Positions 18,306 through 28,408 of a stretch of DNA of 64,000 bases are shown here, piece by piece. The position numbers and the translations under genes were made by a program. This stretch comes from Asparagopsis taxiformis (taxonomy: Eukaryota; Rhodophyta; Florideophyceae; Bonnemaisoniales; Bonnemaisoniaceae). The stretch's first letter is position 1. Every line of letters begins with the position of its first letter. The notes below the pieces were generated by a model. The model saw nothing but the letters and a program-made list of their open reading frames with translations, was not told the origin of the DNA and searched no databases. The stretch lies in assembly GCA_030407315.1 (NCBI GenBank), contig JALQPE010001678.1, forward strand, positions 32,449-96,448. Reading direction: 5' to 3'.

Positions 18306-19002
18306 ATTTCAGCTGACTATTTGCTGCGAGTGTCTTTTCGCTCTGAACGGGTAGAAGAAAAGTTGCGAGATATTTGCGTTCTTCCCCTATCCCTTTGCTG
18401 GGCGCCTCTTGTGATCCCAACAATTTCGAAATGCAGGCTGTAAACGGCTGTTTCACTCGGCAAAAAGCAACTCGCTTGGTCAAGAGAAGAAGTGAAGATT
18501 CGACGAACAGAACGTCGGTAGCTGTGAAACTAAGACACAGGAAGAACCAGCCGGCTGTCGGTCTTGACGAGAAATTCAAGCTCTAATTTTATTGCATAGC
18601 GAGGCCAACCAAAATTTTTGAAGTGGATCGCACCACCAAATTTCGGTACAGGTTGCACCCCCCATCTGCCTTGTTTGTCGATGTACGGCCTAACTAGAAC
18701 ACTGTTTTCTGCACATGTTCGTTTGTTATGGTAGACGCAATGAGACAGCTCACATTATTTGCCTCGCAGACAAAAATAATGAGAGTGGGTGCGACTTCCC
18801 GAACAATTGAACCGTGTCTGTAGCAGTGTGCGCATATATTTCATGGGTCAGTTAGCACTAGCATTATCCACCCTGTTCGGGCAAGGGTTTAAATAACTTA
18901 GGAACGGGAGTTGGCGATCTGCTAACGACGTGGAACAACCGATGAGGGAAAACTGCGACGGCAGTGTCGGCAATACTATGCTGATGCAACTTGAGAACCA
19001 AT
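18306..19002. other. Intergenic between CDK7 and the ABC-class ATPase gene
   Basis: About 700 bases holding the CDK7 promoter and the ATPase gene 3' region, both on the minus strand. Short frames on either strand lack recognisable features. Confidence 0.45.
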
Positions 19003-20997
19003 CTATTTCAAAGCGATACCTCTCAGTCTATTCAAAGCGCCCTGAATCTCAATCGATCGCGGCCATGCGTAAGTACCAATACGCTCACCTCTCCTATTGA
19101 CAGCATCCAGACCATTCTCCTCGATATCATTTGCCAGTTTCGCAATGCAAGCCGTTACACCTTCCTCTTCTAGCAGATTCATCTCACCGATAGTCTCAAT
19201 TGCGGCAGCAATCGCTCTGGTCTGACTAACCTCGACAAGCTGCGAGATAGCTGAAAGATCCACCTCCAGCCCGCCGTACTGAATTGTGCCTTTCACCTTG
19301 ACAGAAACTTTTCCAAACTTGGGCACGACCCTCTGAATGGACCCAGTCGCCAGGCGTCGCCGCTTCTTCGTTTCAAATAACCCCTTGGTATCTGCGTCAT
19401 TCGCAATACTGCCAGGCATGCGTTTCGAAATCTTCTTGGCCTTTTTCGTCACGTCGTACGGTTTATACGAATCCATCATGATCACACGGTCGCTTACCTC
19501 GAAATAATCACCGGTACCTCCGATGACAAGGATCGAGCTAATACCTTGCTCTTCGAACAGGGCTCTGATGCGCTGAATCATCGGCGTGATGGGCTCTTTC
19601 GACGGTGGCACTAGCTCTTGCATGCGCTGATCGCGCACCATAAAATTGGTTGCTGCAAGATCCTCGTCTGTGAGCAAAACCTTTGCACCAGCTTCAATTG
19701 CCTCCATGATATTGGCGGCTTGGGAAGTGGAGCCAGACGCATCCTGTGTTGAAAATGCAGACGTATTTTTCCCGAAAGGCAGATTGTTTATGAACGGGGT
19801 GATATCAACGCCTGTGACACTTCGACCATCTTCGGCGCGAATCGATGCTGTACTAGGATCAACCACGACATATTCCCTACCGTCGCCAAGAATGTGGTTA
19901 TATATTCCCAGTTCAAGCGCAGAGAGCAAGGTAGATTTGCCATGAAAACCACCACCGACAATCAACGAAATTCCAGGTTTGATTCCCATACCTTTCACAC
20001 GCTTCCCGCTTAAAAGCTCGATTTCCACTGCGAGAGAGTCGGGAGATTCGAATTGGATTGCATTCGAACTGCTCATCGGCTTGTCACCAGCACCGGAAAC
20101 TCGCGGCAGAATTGCACCGTTGATCACAAAGGCAATGAGACCATGCTGAAGCAGCTGGACGTTTCGAAGATGCTCCTGATCACAAACGGATGTGACATGG
20201 TCTTCGAGGATTTGGGCATCATCCGTTTGCGCGAACAGGACTTTCTCCACGACGAGAGGCAGTTTTTCTGTCAAAATAAAATTGGCCACGTCGCCCTGAA
20301 TGGTCCTGCCGCGTGCGGGTAACGACACAGTAAAGCGCAACTCTATAAAGCGCTTATCCACAATGAGGCAAGAGGATCTCTGCAAAACATGCTGACCCGG
20401 CTTATCAATGTTGATACTACCACCCTTCGGTCCGGACCAGCCAGAGCCGGCCTGCGTCCGGTCGAGCTGGTCCTCGTGTGCAACAGACCAGAATTTGCGG
20501 GTGAGATAGTCGCAGAAGGCCACAGCACTTATGCGGGATTCGTACAATGAGGGGGGGAAGCCAGTTGCGGAAATATCGATCCTAATTCGAGCTCGCGATG
20601 GGGCCGCAAATGGATCACCTTGAATACGATCGAAGAAAAGATTGTACGATTGTCCAAGAATCCATTTGCCTATGAGCGCTTTGTACGCTGGGTAGGAAGA
20701 GCCGTGGATGCCGGATAGACAGTTTGTGAGCGCTTTTCGATCGCCGAGTTGGCGGAAATTGGAAGGGTCTGAATAATTCCTTCCTGTAGCGGGATTAGAA
20801 TCGGCATGAGATTGTTGTTGGTTTGTACCTGTACGCGCATACTTATTCGCGTAGTACGCGCCTTTGCCTCCGCCGCGGGAACGATAGCCGCCGCCGCCGC
20901 CGCCACCGCGGCCGCGATAGCGGGTTGACATACTGGGAAACGTGCGCGAGAAACGACTGATGTGTTTTGGGAGTAGGGTCGGGATGAAGGTTGCCAT
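19003..20997 (-). CDS. Predicted ABC-class ATPase (MRB1590-like, PF09818 type) with RGG-like N-terminus
   Basis: About 664 residues from the ATG at 20997; a start three codons upstream (21006) and one at 20931 (MSTRYRGRGG) are alternatives. With the upstream starts the first ~22 residues are basic and amphipathic, as in a mitochondrial leader. An Arg/Gly-rich patch follows (RGRGGGGGGGYRSRGGGKG), typical of RNA-binding tails. The body matches the 'ATPase of the ABC class' family: a central ATPase with Walker A GGGFHGKSTLL and a Walker-B-like AKVLLTDEDLAATNFM, then VIGGTGDYFEVSDRVIMMDSY and a C-terminal RGERIGTYAWPRS. The best studied member, trypanosome MRB1590, binds RNA in mitochondrial editing complexes; members also occur in bacteria and plants. 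RNA binding here is inferred. Confidence 0.75.
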   Translation of the reverse strand: MATFIPTLLPKHISRFSRTFPSMSTRYRGRGGGGGGGYRSRGGGKGAYYANKYARTGTNQQQSHADSNPATGRNYSDPSNFRQLGDRKALTNCLSGIHGSSYPAYKALIGKWILGQSYNLFFDRIQGDPFAAPSRARIRIDISATGFPPSLYESRISAVAFCDYLTRKFWSVAHEDQLDRTQAGSGWSGPKGGSINIDKPGQHVLQRSSCLIVDKRFIELRFTVSLPARGRTIQGDVANFILTEKLPLVVEKVLFAQTDDAQILEDHVTSVCDQEHLRNVQLLQHGLIAFVINGAILPRVSGAGDKPMSSSNAIQFESPDSLAVEIELLSGKRVKGMGIKPGISLIVGGGFHGKSTLLSALELGIYNHILGDGREYVVVDPSTASIRAEDGRSVTGVDITPFINNLPFGKNTSAFSTQDASGSTSQAANIMEAIEAGAKVLLTDEDLAATNFMVRDQRMQELVPPSKEPITPMIQRIRALFEEQGISSILVIGGTGDYFEVSDRVIMMDSYKPYDVTKKAKKISKRMPGSIANDADTKGLFETKKRRRLATGSIQRVVPKFGKVSVKVKGTIQYGGLEVDLSAISQLVEVSQTRAIAAAIETIGEMNLLEEEGVTACIAKLANDIEENGLDAVNRRGERIGTYAWPRSIEIQGALNRLRGIALK

Positions 20998-21006
20998 TCC
21001 ATTCAC

Positions 21007-21764
21007 ATGTTGGCGCGTTGGGAGTTGAGTATAGAGGATGGGTGGAATACCTCGATCGATGGCACGGACGGGATTTGGAGGAGGATCAACGTGTAAGAGT
21101 TGTCCATAGACACGTGGCGATAAGTTTAGGTTTTTGTGGAAATAGCTCGCGGAGGAAATGGTGGCTCGCTGTTGTCATACCGTTTGAGATGGGGAAGGAG
21201 CCAGGAGTATGGTGACAGGTGGGCGAATAGATTGCGAGGTTTGCTTGTGCAGTTTTTTTATATGGCACTGGAGTTATAATTTCGGAAGAAATTATGCGGA
21301 TAAACGGGGTGATTCGTCGAAATCGCTTTGGGCAAGTTGTGAAATATGGTATTAAATTATGGGCAAGTTGTTACTATATCCCCTGTACGTACTGCAGATG
21401 CTGTATTTTGGGTGGTAAAATAGATGAACACGGCAGAATATGTACCGGTATGGTCGATTTGAAATCCACACTACTGATGAACAAAAGTCGTAACCAATCA
21501 GCGCACAACATCGCACAGGACTGATTTGTGATGAGCTGGAGAAAGCAAAAACAATTTTTGAATAAATTTCATGAACTGCAAACGTTGCCGTGCAGCTCAA
21601 CAACATCGAATGGCAAGCGGCGCAGCAAACAAGGCCATTGGGCACCAAACGTGCACACATATCAACAAAACAGAGCATACACAAGCCGCAGCCTACCAAC
21701 ACAATGGCAACCAACACGCCAATCATCCACTCCTTGTCGCGAAGCATGTCAATGCGACCCGAAA
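21007..21764. promoter_or_regulatory. Divergent intergenic region (ATPase / DHHC gene)
   Basis: About 760 bases between divergent genes. The + strand frame of the DHHC gene is open back to 21528, so the start could be earlier than 21765. AT-rich from 21240 to 21520, consistent with promoter sequence; no RNA gene seen. Confidence 0.4.
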
Positions 21765-23441
21765 ATGCACGCCACGCCGCCATCAAACAGCAATCCCCTT
21801 CACAATCCGTCTGCGCATTCGCCCCCGCCAGCCGCCATTTGCACCTTGATTCGCGCCGGTAATCTGCAACACGTGTTGCAAAATCTCGACAATGCCGTCC
21901 TCCCCAGTGGCGAGTGGGCGCGCGACCCCGATGGACACACCCCACTCCATTGGGCCGCCATGTCCGAGTCGACGCACATCCTTCGTGCCGTCCTTTCCAA
22001 GGCCGCCCAGCGCCGCCAGGTCGACGTCGTCTCCGACGCCCGCCCGCAAAAGGGCCAGACCCCACTCCATTGGGCATGCGTGGCCGGCCGTATGCTCTCC
22101 GTGCAGATTCTCCTCGAGCATGGCGCCGACCCGCACGTCGTGGACGGCAAGGGGTACAATGCCGCTACACATGCGGTGCAATATGGTCGCGTGGATTTGT
22201 TGTACATTTTGCTAGAGGCCTATCCGGATTTGATTGCTGCAACCGATTATGAAGGACATACCTTGTTGCAGTGGGCTTCCTATTACGACCATCATCCCGC
22301 TGTTGTGTTTTTGCTCATGGTGTATCATGTCGATCCCAATGTCGCCGATTCGTCGGGTATGACGCCGTTGCATCGTACCGCCCAGAGGGATAAGTCAATT
22401 GCTCTTACGTCATTGCTGGAGGCTGGTGCCGATTGGACTCTGACTAATAATGACGGTAAGACGCCGTTGCAGCTGGCGCAAAGCGGCTCTCGTGCGGAGA
22501 GGACGTTGATACAGTGGCAGGATGGCACTTTTACGAGCGATCAACCCGTTCCCAAACGTAATACGCTTTATAAGTTTCGTTTCGTTATCTTCTACTATAT
22601 TTTGCTCGTTTTGTCGTACAACGCGTATCATGTGCATGTTATCAGCGGCGACGTGATGACGATCGGTATCGTGCCCACTGCCATCATGCATGTGTGTCTA
22701 ATTATTGCGTTTATTGCGCACAGTATCTGTACGTACTCGGACCCGGGCGAAGTGAACAAGGGGACAATTGACGAATTTGTGGAATACATCAAGTCGGCCA
22801 TTGTTAATGATCAGTCCGAACGTTATTTAGTACCGACAGCGTATTGTTATACCTGTCTTGCGCAGAGACCGCCGCGTTCAAAGCATTCTAGGGAAAGGAA
22901 TTGTTGTGTCAAACGTTTTGATCACGAATGTCCATGGATTAATAACAGTGTCGGCTTGAAAACACACAAGTATCTACTTATACTGATCATCGCAAATATA
23001 ATCACGGAATGGATTTTCGTCGGAGCGATGGTGTTATCAATGCGACATGATCCGGCAATCATGTGGGTTGGCGCAGCTTTATCCGAAAGACCACTCAGCT
23101 GCTTGCTTATTTTTGTACAATTGACAATATCTTTGTTTTGCGGATCGTTACTCGTGCATCAAGTGCATCTCATTTTAAAGGGAAGGACCACGTATGAACA
23201 TATAATGGCCAAGCGACACAAGAATGTCGACAGTCGTTACGACATGGGTATGTGGCAGAACTTACTGTCATTCATCACTTCTACAGGACCGGGCACTGAC
23301 CATTCGGTGACTTCATTTTCCGTACTGTCGCTGAGGGAGCTTGTGTTTTCCACGGGAGAAGAAAATATTGTCCAGCCGAGCAGGCAGGACGCTCGCGAAA
23401 ACCATGATGTGGTGGAGGGGAAACCATTGCGAGAAGAATAG
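21765..23441 (+). CDS. Ankyrin-repeat DHHC-type S-acyltransferase (AKR/HIP14 class) with DHEC active-site motif
   Basis: 558 residues from ATG 21765; the open frame reaches back to 21528 but that part shows no conserved features. About five ankyrin repeats occupy residues ~45-245 (DGHTPLHWAA, GQTPLHWACVAGR, GHTLLQWASYYD, GMTPLHRTAQRD, GKTPLQLAQ). These are followed by paired hydrophobic segments, the cysteine-rich domain and another two membrane spans, the layout of HIP14/Akr1/TIP1 protein S-acyltransferases. The cysteine-rich domain has CYTCLAQRPPRSKHS, then FDHECPWINNSVG. The tetrapeptide is therefore DHEC in place of DHHC or the yeast Akr DHYC, and the NCVG cysteine is Ser. The attacking Cys is kept. 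Expected site is Golgi or endosomal membranes. Divergent from the ATPase gene. Confidence 0.82.
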   Translation: MHATPPSNSNPLHNPSAHSPPPAAICTLIRAGNLQHVLQNLDNAVLPSGEWARDPDGHTPLHWAAMSESTHILRAVLSKAAQRRQVDVVSDARPQKGQTPLHWACVAGRMLSVQILLEHGADPHVVDGKGYNAATHAVQYGRVDLLYILLEAYPDLIAATDYEGHTLLQWASYYDHHPAVVFLLMVYHVDPNVADSSGMTPLHRTAQRDKSIALTSLLEAGADWTLTNNDGKTPLQLAQSGSRAERTLIQWQDGTFTSDQPVPKRNTLYKFRFVIFYYILLVLSYNAYHVHVISGDVMTIGIVPTAIMHVCLIIAFIAHSICTYSDPGEVNKGTIDEFVEYIKSAIVNDQSERYLVPTAYCYTCLAQRPPRSKHSRERNCCVKRFDHECPWINNSVGLKTHKYLLILIIANIITEWIFVGAMVLSMRHDPAIMWVGAALSERPLSCLLIFVQLTISLFCGSLLVHQVHLILKGRTTYEHIMAKRHKNVDSRYDMGMWQNLLSFITSTGPGTDHSVTSFSVLSLRELVFSTGEENIVQPSRQDARENHDVVEGKPLREE

Positions 23442-23585
23442 CAATCGATTTGTCGCAAGGGGCGACAAGCGATCAGGGGTGGGTGGGCTGGAGGTAATGT
23501 ATAGTCGTTTTACAGTCACACGTAGTGATTGGGTTTTTTTCTGTGAATATGATGATGCGAGCGAATAATCACACAGTTGGACAAG

Positions 23586-25064
23586 TTAGTGACCAAAGTC
23601 GACGCTCATTGCAAACGAGCCGCGCGGAGATTGAAAGGTGCGTTGACCGTAGGTGGCCGGTATGGGTGAAGCAAGCGTAAGACCAAGTGGGGAAGCAGTG
23701 CTGCTGCTGCCAAATGAGCATCGCATGTTGCCCAGTTCTGGAATGGCGAGAGAGAGCAAGGCGCCAGAACCTGATACCGAGCGTTCAAAGCTTGGCCCCA
23801 AGATGTCGCTCATATTTCCCGACCATCTGCCGTTGAATTTGAGCTCGCTTGACATTCTGTTGAGCGCAGCGGAAGGTTCACGAGTATAGTAGCGCTGTCC
23901 CATTTCATGCGTACTATCGGTAAGCAAGGTGGAATAATCGTTGGAAAAGTGGTGGCCGCTGCCGGACATTGAATGCGAACGCTTATCAGCATTTGTATAG
24001 TACTGCATAAGATCGGAGTCTTCACCCTGTAGTTTGAGCACACCGGAACCTACGGTAATGCCCAAAGCGACAGATAAATCAATGGTGGAATATTGCATGG
24101 GGTCACGAACTGCTCTATCCTCTCTGCGGTCGAAGAAACCATCAGCGGAACTAGCAGGAATCGGGACCATTCCATCGCCTGACGAACTCTTGGGCATATT
24201 CGATAGCGAAACGTTATCAAGTTCATTGGACACGTCTTCGTCATCATCGTCGTCATCATCGTCATCATCATCATCCACTGACGAATTGACCGCAGCGGCA
24301 GACATATCGATCAAATCAGTCATAGGTATCTGAGTTTGTCCAGACGGCATCTGCATAGGTCTCGAAACGACGTCATGCGCACTGGCGACATTATAATACC
24401 CTAACGGCGATAAATTACTCGCACGCGAATGCTGTTGTCGGATCAAGAGTTCATCACGCGAAATGGCAGCCGGCACCGCAAAGCCGTCCTCGCTCTTGAG
24501 CTGAGGATCGGGTGGCGGAGGGGGACGCGGCGCATGGTAGGGCGTTTGTTGTTGTTGTTGTGGCGGTGACATGGTGTGCACGGGCTGGAACGGGTGCTGC
24601 GGGAAGGCCGTGTCGGGGTAAGCGGATGTTGCAACGGATGGCGGGCCGTCATCGCGGGGGAAATTAACAGTGGCATGCTGCAAATTGGCCTGTGCACGCG
24701 CTTGGGCACGCGCATTTGCGCTCTGCACAGCGGCGGCCGACACGGGATGGTCCAGTCGACGACTGTGTACACGCTCGTGCGACGCCATACAACTCTTCCA
24801 TTTGAACTTTTTGCCGCAGTCGGCGCACGCGTACGGCTTCTCGCCCGTGTGCAATCGCATGTGCGCCTTGAGATTGGATTTGCGCGAAAAAGTCTTGGCG
24901 CAGCCGTCGACTGGACAGTGGTGGATTTTCACCGGCGCTGACGAGAGCTGCGCGTTAGCGCCCGGATGCATGACGGAGCGGACGGAGCGCGGTGGGACGG
25001 AACGGAACGGAACGATGTGATGTTTTGATGGCGTTGGGAGAGTTGAGGCAATGTGTTGTGCCAT
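23586..25064 (-). CDS. C2H2 zinc-finger protein, two fingers
   Basis: 492 residues. Two adjacent C2H2 fingers sit near residues 48-102: CPVDGCAKTFSRKSNLKAHMRLH and, after the TGEKPY linker, CADCGKKFKWKSCMASHERVH (shown with spacing C-x4-C and C-x2-C). The rest is low complexity: Gln-rich and Pro-rich tracts near residues 165-200, an Asp run near residue 270, and a Ser/Gly-rich C-terminus, as expected for a transcription regulator. Two fingers joined by TGEKPY imply sequence-specific DNA binding; targets are unknown. The start at 25064 (MAQHIAST) is the first ATG in frame. It ends ~145 bases from the DHHC gene, convergent. Confidence 0.75.
   Translation of the reverse strand: MAQHIASTLPTPSKHHIVPFRSVPPRSVRSVMHPGANAQLSSAPVKIHHCPVDGCAKTFSRKSNLKAHMRLHTGEKPYACADCGKKFKWKSCMASHERVHSRRLDHPVSAAAVQSANARAQARAQANLQHATVNFPRDDGPPSVATSAYPDTAFPQHPFQPVHTMSPPQQQQQTPYHAPRPPPPPDPQLKSEDGFAVPAAISRDELLIRQQHSRASNLSPLGYYNVASAHDVVSRPMQMPSGQTQIPMTDLIDMSAAAVNSSVDDDDDDDDDDDDEDVSNELDNVSLSNMPKSSSGDGMVPIPASSADGFFDRREDRAVRDPMQYSTIDLSVALGITVGSGVLKLQGEDSDLMQYYTNADKRSHSMSGSGHHFSNDYSTLLTDSTHEMGQRYYTREPSAALNRMSSELKFNGRWSGNMSDILGPSFERSVSGSGALLSLAIPELGNMRCSFGSSSTASPLGLTLASPIPATYGQRTFQSPRGSFAMSVDFGH
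24236..24283 (+). repeat. CAT/CGT trinucleotide repeat encoding poly-Asp
   Basis: Roughly 48 bases of tca/tcg triplets on the + strand encode about a dozen consecutive Asp residues in the zinc-finger protein on the minus strand. A candidate length-variable microsatellite. Confidence 0.8.
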
Positions 25065-25414
25065 TTTTATACATGGGATGGGCAGTATTACAGTTTGGAT
25101 TCACCATTGATTTATTGATGATTTTCATTGGCTCACGGGTATTTTTGAACACCAAAGTTTAATTGATCGCAGAAGATTGGTCACTTGCAAGACGCGGTTA
25201 GAAACAGAACGTGTTTGTAAGCGTCGACTCCAGCGAGGTGGTCTACGCTATTCTCTGATCAGTGTAATCTCGTGCTATTACATCAGTCGCGAAACCTTAG
25301 CCGCATCCACCCCAATGTAATCCTATATTCATTCCCAGCTCACCTTTAATCCTGTCACGTATCGTCATCTTCCCAGCAATGATCCTCTCCTAAACCGACG
25401 TCATCACCTCCACA
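25065..25414. promoter_or_regulatory. Divergent intergenic region (zinc finger / BASS transporter)
   Basis: 350 bases between divergent starts. It contains no coding frame of interest and presumably both promoters. Confidence 0.4.
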
Positions 25415-26584
25415 ATGTTCGATCTCGCATTTGCGATCTCCCTCCCAATTCACCATCCCCGTCACACTCCCCATTGCCACCCACGATCATTCCATCCACA
25501 TCGATCCACACCAATCTACCCCCGCCCACGTCGTACCCAGCCGCCGCTCGCCAATCTCAACCCCCCGTCACCCGCACCATCCAAGCCTCGTTCGCTTCCC
25601 ACATGGCAGAAATCACTCAATTCCCTCACCTCCCTCTTCCCCATCTGGGTCATACTCGCCTCCTTCCTCGCCTACATCCGACCCACCGCCTTCCTCTGGT
25701 TCACCTCGACCTACATCGTCCCCACTCTCGCCCTCATCATGCTCGCAATGGGTCTGACAATCCCCAGTGAATCCTTCACCTCCATCGCCGCCAATCCGCG
25801 CCGCGTCTTTCTGGGAGCATCCGCACAATACACTATAATGCCCCTACTGGGCTACACAATCGCCACCCTGCTCCGTCTCCCAATTCCACTCGCGGTCGGC
25901 GTCATCCTCGTGTCCGTCTGTCCCGGCGGCGCCGCAAGCAACGTCGTCTGCTTCATCGCAGGTGCTGACGTCGCACTCTCCGTCATCCTAACTCTGACCT
26001 CAACCCTACTCTCCGTCGTTCTCATCCCGACTCTCATGCAGTTTCTCGCAGGTACGCTCGTGCCCATTTCTTCCAAAGCCCTGTTTGTCAGCACGGCCCA
26101 AGTTGTCATTCTTCCGCTACTTGCAGGTGTATTTCTTCGCAGAAAATTTCCACGCATGGTCGCCCTCGTCTCCGCCGTTCTCCCGCTCTTCTCCGTCCTC
26201 GCCGTCGCGTTGATTAACGCCGCTGTGGTTGCCGCTAATGCATCCGCATTGGCCGCTGTTGGATTCAAGTTGGTTGTTGCCATTGCGACAATGCATGCCT
26301 TGGGTGCTTTGGGTGGCTATGCTGTGGGCAAGCTGTTTCGAACGTCGGAAAATGTTTCAAGAACTCTTTGTATAGAGGTCATGATGCAGAATTCTTCATT
26401 AGCCGTCTCCCTTGCTACTTCTCATTTCTCTAATCCGCTCACTGCAATTCCTGGTGCCATTAGTGCAACAATGCATTCGATCATGGGGTCCGCTCTGGCC
26501 GCTGTGTGGAGAATGTTGGATTCTAGGAAGCGCGCAACTGACGCACTTGTTACTCAGCCTCCTGAAAAGCTTGTAGAGGAGTGA
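25415..26584 (+). CDS. Bile acid:sodium symporter (BASS) family transporter, probably plastid envelope
   Basis: 389 residues. The first ~65 are rich in His, Pro, Ser and Arg with almost no acidic residues, a likely plastid leader. Nine to ten membrane segments follow. Family motifs are in order: MLAMGLTIPSESF, AQYTIMPLLGYTIA, VILVSVCPGGAASNVVCFIAGADVALSV (the Na+-site region with CPGGxxSN), TLCIEVMMQNSSLAVSLA (the second Na+-site region) and a C-terminal PGAISATMHSIMGS. Plant BASS proteins import pyruvate (BASS2) or export other organic acids and glucosinolate precursors; the substrate here is not deducible. The ATG at 25415 is in a cacaATGt context. Single exon. Confidence 0.82.
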   Translation: MFDLAFAISLPIHHPRHTPHCHPRSFHPHRSTPIYPRPRRTQPPLANLNPPSPAPSKPRSLPTWQKSLNSLTSLFPIWVILASFLAYIRPTAFLWFTSTYIVPTLALIMLAMGLTIPSESFTSIAANPRRVFLGASAQYTIMPLLGYTIATLLRLPIPLAVGVILVSVCPGGAASNVVCFIAGADVALSVILTLTSTLLSVVLIPTLMQFLAGTLVPISSKALFVSTAQVVILPLLAGVFLRRKFPRMVALVSAVLPLFSVLAVALINAAVVAANASALAAVGFKLVVAIATMHALGALGGYAVGKLFRTSENVSRTLCIEVMMQNSSLAVSLATSHFSNPLTAIPGAISATMHSIMGSALAAVWRMLDSRKRATDALVTQPPEKLVEE

Positions 26585-26821
26585 CTGAGCGTTTGGAATG
26601 GTCGGCGTCAAGCGGGTAGTCGCTCATTCCGCGTAGAGTTTATTGAACAAACAAATACAACGTAATGATTTTTGTTCCCGACAATTTCAACTGTCTCCGT
26701 CTCGATGTGTCTTTGACGAATCATTACATCGGTTTTCAAATACCAAACGGACAGATATTCACACACTCATCGTACGTCTGCCCAGCATCACCCCTTCTTC
26801 TGAAGACACGCCTGAGCAGGG

Positions 26822-28138
26822 ATGACCGGTACAGATTGTCGTGACCAGTGCAATTCCCAACCCATCCGTCCAGAAGCCATGCATTTTCCGCACAATTTGG
26901 AGAGAAGAACTCGCGCCTCTACCAATGCTTGCCAACCCTTCGACCAACAAGAGGTATGTCGAAATTCCGTAGATTCGATCCGTCGTCGAAATCCACGCGT
27001 CGCAAATGAAATCACCCTCGCTCCTCACGAAAGTGATAGCATCACAAGCAAGAATCGATGTCGCAGTAGATACAGAATTTGGTACATACTTAAGAAACGC
27101 AGCCTGCTATCGGTTGTTAACCTTGTTACTTTTCTCTCCCTTGCATGGCACATGATATCTATTTCATTCTCTAACAGCAGCTCTGCATCTCCCTCCCTTC
27201 ACCAATCGTATCCACTAAGTCTCATCCTTGAAGTTCAACGACATAATCTCACCATATCTCCATCAGAATTTAAATCACCCTATGCAGGGTATGCCAGTGT
27301 CAAAGACGGTACATTTCGAGACAAATACCCATCAACATCCATCATTGGTTCCAACACCTTTGATGAAATCATCGTAATCACCAGTCCAAAATGCGAGCAT
27401 CAGTGGGAAGAATTTCAAAGGCACGCGAACAAAATGCAACTCTCCTATCTGAAATGGCCGCAGAACGACATGCGACACATGACGCTCCGCAACCCGCCCA
27501 TTCCAATCGCCCCGAGTGCTCTGCACGACAGCGTGACGGGCAATCGTGCCGTGATGTCCATTCTAAAACGCCAGCTTTTATACCTGGATGCGCACCGTCG
27601 CGCATGGGATTTCGTCGTGAAAACAGGAAAGAATCGCGTACTCGTGCTCGATGACACACTGTTTCCCACGAATAAATTGCTCAGAAGCTTCCCGTCAATG
27701 CTGTCTGATGTTGATCAGGAATCTATTGCGCGACAGCAATCGTGGCATTTTATATTTCTTCGCAGGTGGTTTCAGGAGAATGATAAACACTGGAAGAGGG
27801 AAAATATCTGGTCCATGAACAGCGTTTATAACCAACCAGTTGTGCACGCCGGTGTGTCAAATGGAGCTGGGGCTTATGTCATTTCTCTGCAGGGTGCAAG
27901 GCTGTTGTTGGAACAGATTCAAGAATATCGGGCGCCGCTCGATGTGGAGATTGGAAGGTTGCAGAAAGAGTTTCCTAACGAATTTGTTGCACTCAGCACT
28001 TGTAATAGCAACTCGTCGATACAATTCTGTCCAGAAAGTATCATCGACATATCTACTCAACATTCAAAGTTGATTTTCGACTGTGTATGGAGACGCCTAC
28101 AAGAAAGGAGGGCTTCACGTTTTTCTGGTAGGCCGTAG
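26822..28138 (+). CDS. GT25-like glycosyltransferase, type II membrane protein
   Basis: 438 residues. One hydrophobic segment near residues 95-117 (LLSVVNLVTFLSLAWHMISI) follows a long basic cytosolic tail, so the catalytic part is lumenal. That part follows the family 25 pattern: FDEIIVITSPKC with a distal HANKMQLSYLKWP, then GNRAVMSILKRQLLYLDAHRRAW and the metal-site strand RVLVLDDTLF, and later GAGAYVISLQGARLLLEQI with PLDVEI. In animals GT25 members galactosylate collagen hydroxylysine; bacterial ones act on lipopolysaccharide. The acceptor here is unknown. Alternative downstream ATG codons exist in the tail. Ends 270 bases before EME1. Confidence 0.62.
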   Translation: MTGTDCRDQCNSQPIRPEAMHFPHNLERRTRASTNACQPFDQQEVCRNSVDSIRRRNPRVANEITLAPHESDSITSKNRCRSRYRIWYILKKRSLLSVVNLVTFLSLAWHMISISFSNSSSASPSLHQSYPLSLILEVQRHNLTISPSEFKSPYAGYASVKDGTFRDKYPSTSIIGSNTFDEIIVITSPKCEHQWEEFQRHANKMQLSYLKWPQNDMRHMTLRNPPIPIAPSALHDSVTGNRAVMSILKRQLLYLDAHRRAWDFVVKTGKNRVLVLDDTLFPTNKLLRSFPSMLSDVDQESIARQQSWHFIFLRRWFQENDKHWKRENIWSMNSVYNQPVVHAGVSNGAGAYVISLQGARLLLEQIQEYRAPLDVEIGRLQKEFPNEFVALSTCNSNSSIQFCPESIIDISTQHSKLIFDCVWRRLQERRASRFSGRP

Positions 28139-28408
28139 GATAGTACTCGGATTGTTCTTGAGCTCTATACGTCTACTGGGATGGAGCGGCAGCTTTCAGT
28201 GGTTCATGAACCTTTTGACCAATTCGACATCAGAGGATGACAATTTCATTACACCAATCCATCACTTTACTAGGCTCTACTCATGGCGGCACATTCATAA
28301 ATTGGATACCCTCGGGTACACTGGTTTTGGCGGGATCGTGCCTGGAATATTTTGAAAAGGGAACACTTATAATTTGCCCATCATCAGACCCGATTTTGAA
28401 GCATAGAC

